Shown here piece by piece: positions 11,381 through 22,959 of a stretch of DNA of 64,000 nucleotides. The translations under genes were made by a program, and so were the position numbers. Under the pieces are notes generated by a model. It was given only the letters and a program-made list of their open reading frames with translations. It did not search any database and was not told where the DNA came from. The stretch covers positions 13,211,001-13,275,000 of the forward strand of contig OX621241.1 of the NCBI GenBank assembly GCA_951640165.1, given 5' to 3'. Position 1 is the first letter of the stretch, and the number at the start of each line of letters is the position of its first letter. Source of the DNA: Pseudoips prasinana. Taxonomy: Eukaryota; Arthropoda; Insecta; Lepidoptera; Nolidae.

Positions 11381-11566
11381 CACGACCTCTGGCGTGGAAA
11401 GCAAGCATTTTGCCAACCACGCCAACAGGCCCGTCAAATCAAATCACTTTTCCGGTGACCTATCTATAGAACGTGCTTCTATAGATAGGTCACCGGAAAA
11501 GTGGTTTGATTTGACGGGCCTGTTGGCGTGGTTGGCAAATGCTTGCTTTCGACGCCAGAGGTCGTG
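11381..11566. repeat. Near-perfect 91-bp inverted repeat with 5-base loop, containing two SINE heads
   Basis: The left arm 11381-11471 and right arm 11477-11566 are almost exact reverse complements around the loop CGTGC. The right arm holds the tRNA-like head of SINE S2 (GGCGTGGTTGG and GGTCGTG). The left arm holds the same head reversed. Differences are limited to a few bases, such as one extra base in the left arm. Confidence 0.85.
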
Positions 11567-11770
11567 GGTTCGATTTCCACCCAGGACAGATATTTATGTG
11601 CATGAACATATCGGTTTGTCCTGATTCTGGGTGTAATTTATCTATATAAGTATATATTTAGAAAAGAAATGTAGTATATGAGTTATCTGGTTTCCATAGT
11701 ACAATCTCTGATTAGTTTGGGATCAGATAGCCGTGTGTAAATAATGTCCCAGGATATTATCATTATTTCT
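11490..11770 (+). repeat. tRNA-derived SINE, family S2
   Basis: A tRNA-like head with A box region TTGGCGTGGTTGG and B box GGTTCGATTTCC is followed by a tRNA-unrelated body with TATCTATATAAGTATATATT, GTTTCCATAGTACAA and TTAGTTTGGGATCAG, and an ATTATCATTATT-type tail. Other copies are 12300-12535, 46770-47027 and fragments at 6178-6264 and 62431-62510. S2 needs a LINE in trans; its tail has the same (ATT)n character as S1. Confidence 0.7.
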
Positions 11771-12299
11771 GAGCGTCTCTTTCGAAGAGCACGTTTAGCT
11801 GTCGGTCCCGATTATAGTTTTTGACAACAGTGGTTTAGCCACATCAGAGGTTTACTGGACGGCTTGAACAACTCTATTACTAGAGTCATTCTATCACCCT
11901 TCTATCACCACAGCCTATAGTATAAAATAAGATCGTCTGTCGTCTAATTGGTACAGTCATGGGTAGCTTAAAGTATCTCATGTGATTTACAGACCAATCA
12001 CGCCCCTAGTTGCTCGACCTCATCGATCGTTTATATATCAATGAAAAAACTACTTATGAGCGCGTAGCTAGTTTTGGTATGATGATTCTTTATTCAAGAA
12101 AAGATTGAAATCATTTTCATAAAACGAGGGGTTATTTTAAGAGTTACTCTTTTGATATCAGTTGACAGATTTTATCGGTTAATCTACATAATATTGCTTA
12201 AATTAGGAACCTAAAATGAATTTATTCCAGAAGATTTATATCAATCTAATAGTACAGAATGCCAGACTTTAAAGTTTACATGTTCTGGAACTCTCAAAT

Positions 12300-12535
12300 G
12301 GGTATTATTATTTCAATGCTGCCATCTGATCCCATACTACACATAGCTTGTAATAAGGCAACCAGACAACTAATAAACAGACATATATATTTATAGCGTA
12401 TCGTATTATAGATAAATTACACTCCGACGCAAACCAAATAATCGTGCTCTTCACATAAAAAATTGTCTTGGGTGGGAATAGAACCCGCGACCTCTGGTTT
12501 AGCAATCAGGATCACTATCCACTAGTCCAATAAGC
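12300..12535 (-). repeat. tRNA-derived SINE, family S2 (degenerate)
   Basis: On the minus strand the order is head (CTGATTGCTAAACCAGAGGT, CGCGGGTTCTATTCCC) and then body and ATT tail, as at 11490-11770. The B box has a mutated TTCTATTCC and the body is diverged. It is an older copy. Confidence 0.6.
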
Positions 12536-13109
12536 TAGAAACTTTTCTAGAATAGATAGTATTTCATAAATAATCCGTATTTAAATCGGTTCATCCATTT
12601 CAGTAATTAGTTTTTTTATTTTGTTTTACTTCTGTAGTATTAGCTTTCCGCTCTATGCTACGGTTTTAGAGCATACCCAAACCAGGAAATTGAACGGAAC
12701 TTTATTTTACTAAGCGGTCTACATCAAATAAATTTACTATTTAGTTATATATTGATTGGTAACATCATAGTAAATAAATATTTGAGTTAATCTTGCCAGT
12801 TTAACCAATATGCTCAGATTCACAACGCTTATTTTTTTAGGAATTATCTTGTTTGCCGTAGCAATAAATATCAAATAGACGAGGACATGTTTGGAATCAG
12901 CCAGGGGACTGCGTACCTCAATGACGAAAGATACGAACACTTGCTACCAACATGGATGTGCAACTTCTCTCCTGCATGGATGTTAACTTACTTCCCACCT
13001 TATAGCTGCATTTGTCTCTAATAAAAAAATATTGCCTGTCTTGTCTAATGGAGCAGACATGTACTACCGTTATTTAGAGTATCTACAATATTGAATTTGA
13101 TATCTATAA
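12536..13109. other. No gene seen
   Basis: AT-rich non-coding sequence. The open frame at 12737-12940 (minus) shows no domain. Confidence 0.4.
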
Positions 13110-13205
13110 AAATCATCATCATCATTGTATCAGCCGAAAGACGTCCACAGCTGGACAAAGGCCTCCAGAATAGCCGGTCCTGCGCTGTTATCCAGCGGCT
13201 TCCCG
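13110..13205 (-). repeat. LINE 3' tail fragment
   Basis: Starts with ATCATCATCATCATT and continues GAAAGACGTCCACAGCTGGA and AAAGGCCTCC. This corresponds, on the minus strand, to GGAGGCCTTTGTCCAGCTGT and a GAT repeat, a very common lepidopteran LINE 3' end. A related end occurs at 29010-29060. Confidence 0.55.
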
Positions 13206-14452
13206 CGAAAATAATAACAAATTGGCTTTGATTCTAAATTACAGTACCGAAATATTAGAACGAATACATGCGTTTGGCTCCAGGCTGGTAGCCAAGACTA
13301 TGTCTAAGATGAAGTACGCATATACACGTCAATGCTCCATCAGACAATGACCCTGGCAGTGGTAACTACACAGGTAGACATTAAGATCCCTACCACCAAG
13401 CTAATGTGCCGGGTGGTTTGAACGATTAGAACACCTTTTTTTTCTTGGAGCGCGGTTACAATCCTTTCCCTTCCTAAAAAGGGTAAAAATATAAAGAGTG
13501 TCGAGTTGATTAATTTTTAAAGTATGACCCAATTTATTATTAGTAGTTGTTACATAACGTTCGACATTCGTAGCGATACACTGTTTAAGCTATTAAACAT
13601 GATTTAATGGGATTCGTTTTCATAGTTCAACAAAGTGGTATAGAATTAAATAAGTTACAATAAAGGAACAAAAATTAATCAAATATAATTTCAGGTTCTT
13701 ATCATAATGTTGTCCTTAAACATGTGTATATTTTGGCCAATTTATACATATTTATTTTATTTTATCCGAAACTATTTACTATACTGATCTGCCAGTTTGA
13801 AAGGGGAAAAAAGCTTATTGAATAAATTGCACTGACCACGAAAAATACAAACAAACAAACAACACGAGGACAAAAACTCATAACACTTTATCATCCGTGC
13901 AATTCCGAAGTTTTACGACCATACACTGAGAAAAAATAATAACATTTTGTACATATCTGTACATCGGAAGTCACATTAGGCAAATTATTCAATATTATTC
14001 AGTACAAATGATTAAAGTATCAGTTTGGACATTATGCACGTATGTATGTCACTAGACTACACAATTGAGTGACATTTTAAGTAAAACTGTGTATGTCCTT
14101 TTAATAGCTAGTGCATAAAATAGATTTCAATATGGGTATTTTCAATGACATAGTAAAGTAATTTTAAAAAACTAAGCATAGTATGCCTCCAGAATACAAA
14201 TATATAATTATATTATAAAAAACCCACAGAAAAATCCAGCAATACCTGTGGCACATGCTAGTAATTTTTAGGGTGCTCCTAGATAGGAGTTACTACATTA
14301 CTTACGACGCCATGGCAGGGTATTAGAAATCATACGTGAAGCTGTCAGTCTCTCGATTTCTAAGGCAAACAAGGGATTGACAAGAAATATAAGACACATA
14401 CGTTCTTATTTAAAATGATGCCATAATCCGCCGCTTAACCATGGCTCAGCTT
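13206..14452. other. No gene seen
   Basis: AT-rich sequence with no supported coding region, RNA gene or recognised repeat. Confidence 0.4.
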
Positions 14453-14876
14453 AAGCCCGCAAAACCATCTGAACCCCACTCAACTATTTCTTTATTTAAA
14501 AACCCTGCTAACAGATTTCGGTCTTTTTCGGTGGATTTTAAATCTTAAAACGCCAACAGCCAACGCTGTTTAAATTTTGACATGTTAAATCATGTCAAAA
14601 TTTAAACAGCGTTGGCTCCTGATTTAAACCTAGTTTAAATGGAGGAAGATGGCGGATTTTCTTCGTATCTGCAACAGCTGATGTTTTGTTTGACGTTTGT
14701 TTGTGGATTGAGGTTTTATGGAAGTTTTTTGCTGTTTTAAGATTTAACTAAAATAAAATATGAATTTAAGTTGGATTTATTATCTAAACTTCAAAAATCC
14801 AACGAAAAACCGAAATGTTAGCAGGGTTTTTAAATAAAGAAATAGTTGAGTGGGGTTCAGATGGTTTTGCGGGCTT
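14453..14876. mobile_element. Fold-back element or MITE, 424 bp, about 85-bp terminal inverted repeats
   Basis: The left end AAGCCCGCAAAACCATCTGA and the right end, reverse-complemented, agree over about 85 bases with only small differences, extending to GTTGGATTTT inside. A second, perfect palindrome lies in the left half (14560-14615). There is no open frame, so it is non-autonomous. No clean target duplication was seen; CCATGGCT occurs outside both ends (about 14439 and 14921). Confidence 0.75.
14560..14615. repeat. Perfect palindrome, 25-bp arms, 6-base loop
   Basis: CCAACGCTGTTTAAATTTTG and the following ACATG are exactly mirrored around TTAAAT. It lies inside the fold-back element and could extrude as a cruciform. 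Confidence 0.9.
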
Positions 14877-15786
14877 CCGGGTCAAAGTTAAATCGGGTTT
14901 TAAATAAAAAATTTGATAACCCATGGCTAAGCGTCCGGCTTAAATTTAAATAGCGTTTTTAATTAAAGCTAGACTTTGTCAAGGAAGCCCAGTAAAGAAA
15001 TCCACACAAAAGCCTTATTCAATCCCAAGTAGTGCAAATGATTGGACCATACTGATGGATACGCATAATTATTTTTCATAATACCTAGCAAGAGTTACAT
15101 GGGGTTATGGTAACTTGTTTGTCAGCGTTGTAATGAAGTCCGACAAAGTGCAGAACATATACATACCTAAGTGGCGGCAAAGGGCCAGAAGCTAAGTTAT
15201 TATATAAATCTACAATTACATAATAATATAGGTTGGTGTTTCAAACACGTACGTAGGTACGTTCGTACGTACAGGGTCAAAAACAAAACCTACTTTCGCT
15301 AAGGTCAATTTAAATTTAATTAACCTGATGAATCTGTGCCATCACAATTAAAAATGCGAGTTTATTTACCTGCTCCACTCGCAACTACGCATACGTTTTA
15401 GTATAAAGTTAACTTATCTGGGCAATAAGAGCTGTCACTGCCAAATTAGCCATCGCAAGCGGTTTATTCTTGTCTGGGGTATTTTATTATAAAGTTTGGG
15501 TTTTATTAGTGGTATAAACAAGCTTTTGCTCGTGACCTCCCTGTGTGTACATATGTTTATGAAAATAAAATCAACGTAAAATAGATCTGAGTTTTTTTTT
15601 TAATTTACAAGTGATACTTTGCATATAAATATTATATTTTAATCTCACTCTAAGTGATAGAGAGTTACTTACTACTAACTAACTTACTTACTTACGATCA
15701 AAAAAAGAACTGTGTATAACCAGCCATAGACTTAATACCATTAATAGTCTCCAATGTCCATGATCTATGTATGTCATGACTGTGTA
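14877..15786. other. No gene seen
   Basis: No coding sequence. There is a short ACGTACGTAGGTACGTTCGT run near 15247-15270, and TTACTTACTTACTTAC-like simple sequence near 15665-15695. Confidence 0.4.
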
Positions 15787-16122
15787 TCAATAAATAGCAT
15801 ACCTATACCCTTTTTTCATAAGGCAGGGGGAATGCTTACGCATTCCACCCGCAAAGTCTCTACGGGTGGGTATGTCGGACTCGCACCAACTAAACCTAAC
15901 CTGTCGCCGTCTTCTTCTAGCGCCTGATAGAGGAGCCTCGGGAACGCGGGTATGCTTCTCCGGTGCCTCCCTTTTGCGCCATGTCCTAGGTCCTAGATGG
16001 TCGCCACGCGCACCCAGGGAGGGCTCAGAATTGCCCTCCCCAATTGCCGACTCTTGCCAGTCTGGCACAGCGACTGCGCCACAAGCATACCTATTCCCAT
16101 ACATGTAACGTTGTCTATACAT
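15787..16122. repeat. GC-rich block of unknown origin, open in both directions
   Basis: A sharply GC-rich island of about 300 bases in AT-rich surroundings. It is open on the minus strand for 111 codons (15787-16122) and on the plus strand for 80 (15866-16108). The minus reading is Arg-rich (ARRRRRQVRF) and ends shortly after it leaves the GC-rich part. Both frames being open is expected from low stop-codon density in GC-rich DNA. It may be a fragment of the 5' region of an LTR or LINE element; I do not recognise it with confidence and do not call it a gene. Confidence 0.4.
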
Positions 16123-16267
16123 TAAAAAATTAAAAGAAACGAGATTAGTACGTTTATAAATAAATTTAAGTTAACTTTAATCATAAATAAATAGTGCACA
16201 AGGCAGTGCATATATGTACATATATCGAGTCATTATATCTGCCTACCTAATATTGTAAGGAAAAGGT

Positions 16268-16309
16268 GTTATTAAGTACAAGATACGTCCGTATCTTGTA
16301 CTTAATAAC
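16268..16309. repeat. Perfect palindrome, 20-bp arms, 2-base spacer
   Basis: GTTATTAAGTACAAGATACG is followed by TC and then its exact reverse complement. No promoter or gene context was identified. Confidence 0.9.
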
Positions 16310-16529
16310 TGTCAACATGGTATCTTACATACCAATTATTATGTGGCAAATGCATCTAATTAACCTCAATTCTATGTGAAAAGACGCATAGCTCGCACCA
16401 TAGCTCGCACTCAGATCCCGGGGAAATAACTTAAAAATCTTTTTTGCTTGTTATAACTTTGTAAGTAATATTAAGAATAATTAAAATAATACTAAAGTAA
16501 GTTTAAGCCTAAGCCGTTTGGTTTCCGGC

Positions 16530-16900
16530 CTAAAAAGAATATCAGGGCCACCCCATACCATCACATGGGTGTCATAAAAGGCGTCTAAGAGATACAACAG
16601 GTAGTCGGGCAGCGCCACCTGTGTACTAGCTACCACCTAACTGCGGTCGCTAACTCGTATGTCAAGCGCGTTGACTACGGAAAACCCTTCCAAATTACTA
16701 GCTACCATCTAACTGCGGTCGCTAACTCGTATGCCAAGCGCGTTGACTACGGAAAACCCTTCCAAATTACTAGCTACCATCTAACTGCGGTCGCTAACTC
16801 GTATGCCAAGCGCGTTGACTACGGAAAACCCTTCCAAATGGAAACGTTATAGTAACCTTATGGGGAGGTCTATGTCCAGCAGTGGATGATGCGATTCGAC
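16530..16900 (+). repeat. Dispersed repeat family R (LINE 3' region) with internal triplication
   Basis: Plus-strand copy of a family also present at 29010-29265 (minus). Shared order: GGGCCACCCCATACCA, GTGTCATAAAAGGCG, GTCGGGCAG, CGCCACCTGTGTACTA, CTAACTGCGGTCGCTAACTC, GACTACGG, CCTTCCAAATGG, and an end reading GGAGGTCTATGTCCAGCAGT. The last phrase is typical of lepidopteran RTE-like 3' ends. Its own 72-base unit is repeated three times (see next entry). Confidence 0.65.
16624..16838 (+). repeat. 72-bp tandem triplication
   Basis: Units start at 16624, 16696 and 16768, each beginning TACTAGCTACCA. Units 2 and 3 are nearly identical. Unit 1 differs at a few positions (ACC for ATC, TGTC for TGCC), so it is the older template. 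The homologous copy at 29.1 kb has one unit only. Confidence 0.9.
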
Positions 16901-17516
16901 TCCCGCGCGCGCTCGCAGTCAGACGTGCACAAAGTTACTCCGACTAAATCCAATATAATAACCCAGTAAATAACCTATAATAAATATAAAATATAGACCA
17001 ACACTATCGTAAAAAAACGGGAATATATACAGTGTCCATATTAATAATACATACAACAGTTTTAGTGAATAAATTAAAGAAAGTCTGGGTACAAACAAAT
17101 CACCACAAAGCAAGTAAGAACCAAACAAGTGAGTCACGAGCAACAGAACTGCTCCTATTCGTCGGCAAGCGGTGAGTCAGACAACGCTCAGCGGTCGTAA
17201 ACGCTACCATATATGGTCACAAACTTGGCACCTTGCTCCTGTTCCTCTACCTACGAAATAACATCAACTATTTCGACGTAATCTGGTGAGAGTCGGTAGC
17301 GCGGAAAGATATCCAGCGGCTTGTGAACTACGAAGCTCGCGTTCGATCCTGACAGCTTGTGATTCTTTTTGCGATTCTTTTTGTGATTAAAACCACATTG
17401 GAAAATTTGTTTGTGCAATTTACTTAAGTTTTTGGAAATATTTGAAAGTTTTTTTTTTTCCTGCTTATTCATAATAATACATTTTTTATTTAACCGAATT
17501 CTACAAAAATACCACT

Positions 17517-18410
17517 ATGCCGCTAAACCGTACGCCACCCAAGAACACTCCTGAGATTGAAGTTGGCCAGAGCTTGCTTACTTCTCCAAAAGCTGAATCC
17601 ACCCCAAACTTGCATATGGCCGTTACTGATAATATTACTACCCGGAAGCGCAAACGTCATGACGAAAGTTTGGAAGAGATCAGTACGTTAATAAAGTCGC
17701 ATACAACTCAGACAGATAGCAAATTGGAGGCGTTACAAAGAGCGATGGCCGAAATTATTGCACAGAATGCCGAAATTAAAGAAAACATTAAATTTACCTC
17801 CAAACAATATGATGACATGGTTTTGAAAGCGGAAAAGTTAGAAGCAGACCGGAAGGCTGATCTTATTTACATTAGTCAACTTGAGAATAGAGTAGAAAAT
17901 CTGGAGAGAATGATGAACCTTTCAAAAGTAGAAATTCGTAACATTCCAAAAAAGCAAGGTGAATCCAAAGATGATCTATGCAAATTAGTAACAGAGGCCG
18001 CCACTGTTCTTGAAGTTCCTTTGCAACGACAAGATATCAAAGATATATTTCGCTTTAACAAAAAAGAAGGTGTATCAACAATCATTGTAGACTTCACTAA
18101 CACGACAACTAAAGAAAACATTCTACAAAATGTACGCAAGTTTAACAAAAAGAACAGTGGAAATAAGTTGAACTCATCTCATGTTAAAATAGAAGGTCCA
18201 CCGAAACCAGTTTATATTTCAGAGCTCCTAACTCCAAAATCACAGCGTTTATACTATATAGCTAGGAACTTTGCTAAAGACAATTCCTACAAATTCTGCT
18301 GGACATCATATGGCAAAGTCTATGTTCGAAGGATTGAAGGGGAAAAACAAATATTAATCAACAACGAATCTGATCTTAACAATCTACGAGTACGGCAAGA
18401 TGCTAAATGA
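17517..18410 (+). CDS. ORF1: coiled-coil protein of CR1-like LINE B
   Basis: A 297-residue ORF1 beginning MPLNRTPPKN. It has a basic patch TRKRKRHDE (42-50), then a coiled coil of about residues 50-132 (repeated AQNAEIKEN-type heptads), then VEIRNIP (138-144) and an FP25-like C-terminal half with YYIARNFAKDN and FCW-x-S-x-G. Domain order and spacing match the ORF1 of element A, although sequence identity looks modest, so these are two families. The frame is intact, unlike the downstream ORF2. Confidence 0.85.
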   Translation: MPLNRTPPKNTPEIEVGQSLLTSPKAESTPNLHMAVTDNITTRKRKRHDESLEEISTLIKSHTTQTDSKLEALQRAMAEIIAQNAEIKENIKFTSKQYDDMVLKAEKLEADRKADLIYISQLENRVENLERMMNLSKVEIRNIPKKQGESKDDLCKLVTEAATVLEVPLQRQDIKDIFRFNKKEGVSTIIVDFTNTTTKENILQNVRKFNKKNSGNKLNSSHVKIEGPPKPVYISELLTPKSQRLYYIARNFAKDNSYKFCWTSYGKVYVRRIEGEKQILINNESDLNNLRVRQDAK

Positions 18411-18729
18411 CTAGTTATTTTTTTATTTGTTTACTGCATGTCTAAAATCATTTTAATTGTACTGTTCTCTTCCATTATATTGTTTGATATTTGTAACTTC
18501 TTCACAAAAATGAAAAACATATTTACACGGAATACATTACACTATACAATGTATTTTACAACCATTTTACACACACTAATTTACAAAAATACACACCGAC
18601 ATAACGCGCTCGACACACCTCACATATTATCTAGGTATACGTCTACATTAATTATGCAACTTGGTTTAGTTTTATTACGGACTAACATTGACATTAATTT
18701 GTGCCGCAAAAAAATCTTTACTTATATAA

Positions 18730-19917
18730 ATGGCTAATAAGAATAATAATATATTACGCGACATTGACAGCATTTCTACGGCTAATAGTTATTGTTGTGA
18801 CACGGACTTTTGTAATTCAAAGATTAATAACTCAATGCCATCTCTAAATATTATAACGCAAAATATCCGCAGTGTTTATAAGAACATGGATAATTTTCAA
18901 GCAGAACTAGCAAGATTTTCATTCGACTTCGATGTCATTATTCTCACTGAATGCTGGCTCCATCAACACAAACCCATCCCAATAATTGATGGCTACAAAA
19001 CGTATTCCTCCAAAAAATGGCTAAATCAAAATGACGGCATAGTGATATATGCAAAACAAGACCTTAAATGTTCTGTTGAAGAACCAGAACCTGTAGGCGC
19101 TAACTTTATGTTATTAAATATTTTTCCGGATACCAGAATTTTAGCTGTCTATAGGTCCCCGTCCATATACTGTACTGACAGTTTTCTGAATTCGGTAGAC
19201 AGTATAATACGGTCAGTTAAATCTAAAACCATTGTGCTAACTGGAGATATCAACATTGACATTAAAACGAACACCATTGACAGGAATAGCGAAACTTATT
19301 TAAATGTTACTGCTGAATTGGGACTAATGCCTGGACACACATATCCAACAAGAATTCAAAGTTGCTTGGACCACATGCTACTAAATACGGTACAGTCAGC
19401 TACAGTATTTGTAATTAATTCCACAGTCACCGACCATGCCTCAGTAGTATTAAACCTTTGCCAATCTCGACAGATAGGTGATAAATTTAATCTCCAAAAA
19501 AAGGTCAATTATGACGCCGTGGTAAAACACCTAGAGACAACAGACTTTTCATTCATTAATGATGAAGCGGATGCCAATGACGCTACCAATATTTTTGTTG
19601 AAAAAATTTCCACAGCCATAGAAGTTAATTCAACAAAACAAAACAGACCTAATCGGAAACGAATACTAAAACCATGGCTGACTCCAGGATTACTCCGCTG
19701 CATACGCCATAGAGACAGGCTACACAAAAAGTTTTCGTGCAGTCCAGACAACCATGTACTCGAAAAATCGTATAAAAGATATCGCAATTTTTGCAACACA
19801 TTGTTGAGAAAATTAAAAATTAACTATGAACGATCACTTCTGCAAAGCGCAAATAATAATAAAGATAAATGGGAGGCGGTTAAAACTATAACACAGCTAA
19901 AAAAAAAAAAACAATAG
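18730..19917 (+). pseudogene. ORF2 of LINE B, endonuclease part (ends at frameshift)
   Basis: The N-terminal 395 codons of ORF2 start MANKNNNILR. The APE-type endonuclease is complete: NIRSV (45-49), LTECWL with Glu74, GDINID (172-177) and VTDH. The frame then enters a run of 13 A residues (19899-19911) and meets a stop (19915-19917). The coding potential continues in the -1 (or +2) frame from the A run straight into the reverse transcriptase. A gain of one A, or loss of two, in the homopolymer explains this simply. Confidence 0.85.
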
Positions 19918-21650
19918 CTGATAATCTTATTAGCACAGACACATGTAATTCTATAAATGACATAAACAACTATTTTGCTAACATCGGCAAACAGCTAGCA
20001 GATAACATAATTAACTCCACTAACTTTTACTCTAACTCATTACCCTATGGAACTGGCATTTCGACTAATTTAAATTCTATAGTATTACTTTCCCCAGATG
20101 AAGCTGAGATCGATACATTAATACTAAACTTAAAAAATGATTGTGCTATTGGTTGGGATTCCATACCAGCAAAACTTCTTAAAATGGCTAGACATGTCTT
20201 AGTTCCTTATCTTACAAAGTTAATAGGGATCTGCATTGCGCAAGGTGTTTTCCCGCGAGCTCTCAAAAAGTCATTAATTACTCCTGTCTACAAGAGTGGT
20301 TCTAAGGACGGTGTCGAGAACTACCGGCCTATCTCGGTTCTGCCGACAATATCAAAAATATTTGAGAAAGTACTGAATAGTAGGCTAATACGCTACCTAG
20401 AACATAACAAAATCTTATCGGAGTCACAATTTGGCTTTAGACGAGGAAAGAGCACTGAGGATGCTGTCAGCCAACTTGTAGAACATATATCACATTGTGT
20501 GGATGGTAATCAAAAATGCGTTGGCATCTTCCTTGATCTGGCTAAAGCTTTCGACACCGTCTCAATTCCTTTTCTTGTGGACAAGCTGGAGCGTATTGGC
20601 ATTCGGGGAAATGCTTTAGGGATTTTCAGAGATTTTCTTTGCGATAGGACACAGAGAGTGAAAATTGGGGGATTAATTAGCTCAGACGCCAGAGTTGTAT
20701 ATGGCGTACCACAAGGAAGCATCCTCGGCCCGAGTCTCTTCTTGATCTATATAAATGATCTGTGTCAGCAAACGCTAGCTAATGGAAAAATTTTCACGTA
20801 TGCTGATGATACGGCTCTTGTGTTTCATGGGGAGACTTGGGACGAGGTCAGAAAACACGCAGAAGTGGGACTACATAGAGTGAATCAGTGGCTAAGAGCC
20901 AATCTTTTGACTGTAAATCTCTCGAAATCAACACAAATTCAATTTAGCTTCTCTAAGAGCAATCCCATAAACATTGACATCAAATTACACGTGTGTAACT
21001 CACCACAGGATAATATAACCTGTTCATGTATGACTTTAGGGAAATCGGCAACAACAAAATATCTAGGGGTAATTTTAGACAAAAACCTAAGCTGGCGCCA
21101 GCACGTAGCCCTAACCACCGCGCGTGTTAGAAAATTAGTTTGGGTTTTTAAACGACTCAGAGATGTGGCTGACTTTGAGCTATTGCGCACTGTGTATTAC
21201 GCACTAGCACAATCAGTTCTCGCATACTGTATACGGGTCTGGGGTGGCGCGTGTAAGACACATATGATTCGACTTGAAAGGGCCCAAAGATCAGTCCTTA
21301 AAGTAATGACATTTAGGCCAATCAGGTTCCCCACCATGACTCTGTATGAGAAATGTCAAGTATTAACTGTACGACAGATATATATTTTAGAAATTGTCAT
21401 CAAACAGCACCTTGTCACACCACACAATAAAAGCGTTTCTAAAAAACGCACCACACGAAAAGTGTGTTCATTTATTAAATGTCGAACTACATCAGCAAGA
21501 CAACAACATAAGTATTTGTCCAATCATTTGTACAATAGGACAAACGACAAGATTAAAATAAATCCCCTCACAGTGAAGGAAGCTAAAAGTAAGGTGAAAT
21601 CATGGTTACTTACACATGATTATAACCAAACCGAACTTCTTTTAAAATAG
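19911..21650 (+). pseudogene. ORF2 of LINE B, reverse transcriptase part
   Basis: Continuation of ORF2 after the A13 frameshift. The first in-frame ATG is at 20184, but the frame is open back to the A run, so that ATG is not a real start. Counting from 20184, the reverse transcriptase shows FLDLAKAFD with Asp118, YGVPQGSILGP and YADD (206-209). The C-terminal region includes KYLGVILD and WGGACKTH, followed by a long basic tail to 488. No other stop or frameshift occurs, so this copy has one lesion. Confidence 0.85.
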
Positions 21651-21990
21651 AATTAAAACAATCCACACTACAAACAAGCATACCTATCTATAACATCACA
21701 CATCACTTACTTACATTACACGTACTCACACAACATAACACTACACACCTTATTCACACTATATACCAAACATTCATAAAAGTTACTCCACGTAAGGAAT
21801 GTTTTTCATAATTTTCATTTTTATTTTTTGTGTATATTTAAAATTACTTAGATTCTTACTGCATAAAACTCGTCTCATGTAATTGGGAGAAGACACTGGC
21901 TCCTGTAACACAGGTATTATACCTAGCGCAGGAGGCAGGGCCTCACTACTATTGTTAAAAATTATTTATGCAAATAAAGAATTATTATGA

Positions 21991-22959
21991 TATCAAGCTC
22001 ATGATATGAAAGTAACTGTGTAATTATGATGTCCTAAAATTTTGGAGGCGAGACGATTTTTTATCTACGGATCACACAGACAAACTTACGGACAAAGTAA
22101 AACTATTAAAACTTTTTAGGAAAAAGATGCATTAGGGTCTTAGAATCTTAACATTGGTTATTATAGCCAGCGACGCCCAAACATCGTAATTTAATGAGAA
22201 CGATGAAAATATTATAAATGTAGAAAATATAAATACCGAACCATTTTGTATTAAGTTTTCTACTAATTTATTCCCCGCTACAAAATTACGCTATGTTCAC
22301 CTCTCACAAATATTTCCATATGGCGTCTCGACGCTTCAAATTTAGCTCCACTTAATAATGCCTCAACATCGTTTAAATCTCTTTGTTGTTCGCTGTAGGT
22401 ATGCTAAAAATATTAATTTTCAAGTTAAAAATTAATGATCATTTTCACGTGGCTTGAAAATTCTCCTAATTGACTCTAGACACCAACATTTTAACGTTAA
22501 GTGGAATATAATTTGACGTCCTTAAGCTTCGCTGTAGCCTACCGCTACGACTGGGGAAATAACAATAAAGGTTTGCTGATTCGTGAATCTCTACGAGAAA
22601 CTCACTAATGATACAGTACGTTCTACGTATCCTTCTCGATTTAATTACGGGGTTCTCTTGAGTGTCATTAATTTTACGTGCTTATTGAGAGTTTTTCGAG
22701 AAGAAATGGATACTGATGTGATTTATTAACTTATGAACCAGAAGAGGTGTTATAAGTAAGAAGGCTATATATTTGTCCATAGTATAATAGAGACATATGA
22801 CATGGCACAAAAATAAAACAAAAAAAAATGTGGAATGGAAGAATTCTGAGCAGATAAGTAGAAACGAATCAAATTAAAGAGAAAGTGGAAGTAGGGTCAT
22901 ACTAAGAAGTTGTGATATTTGTAAGAAAATTTAGAAGAATTGAAAAACCTCTTCTGTCT
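21991..22959. other. No gene seen
   Basis: AT-rich, without a supported reading frame, RNA gene or recognised repeat. Confidence 0.4.

Larger units (their letters stand above)
17180..21990 (+). mobile_element. CR1-like non-LTR retrotransposon B
   Basis: A plus-strand two-ORF element of the same clade as A. ORF1 is 17517-18410. ORF2 runs 18730-21650 with one frameshift at about 19899-19911. The 3' UTR ends at about 21990 with AATAAAG followed by AATTATTATG, close to the tail of A. The 5' limit is uncertain; the stretch 17190-17500 looks like 5' UTR and holds a tRNA-like pair (TAGCGCGG and GTTCGATCC, 45 bases apart) that could be part of it or an older insertion. Confidence 0.85.

Noticed and set aside
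18438..18737. 99-codon frame between ORF1 and ORF2 of LINE B
   Set aside because: It lies in the intergenic spacer, has no motif, and has no counterpart in LINE A.
19899..19911. Programmed ribosomal frameshift in LINE B
   Set aside because: CR1-like LINEs usually encode ORF2 in one frame, LINE A does so without an A run, and simple homopolymer slippage explains the break.
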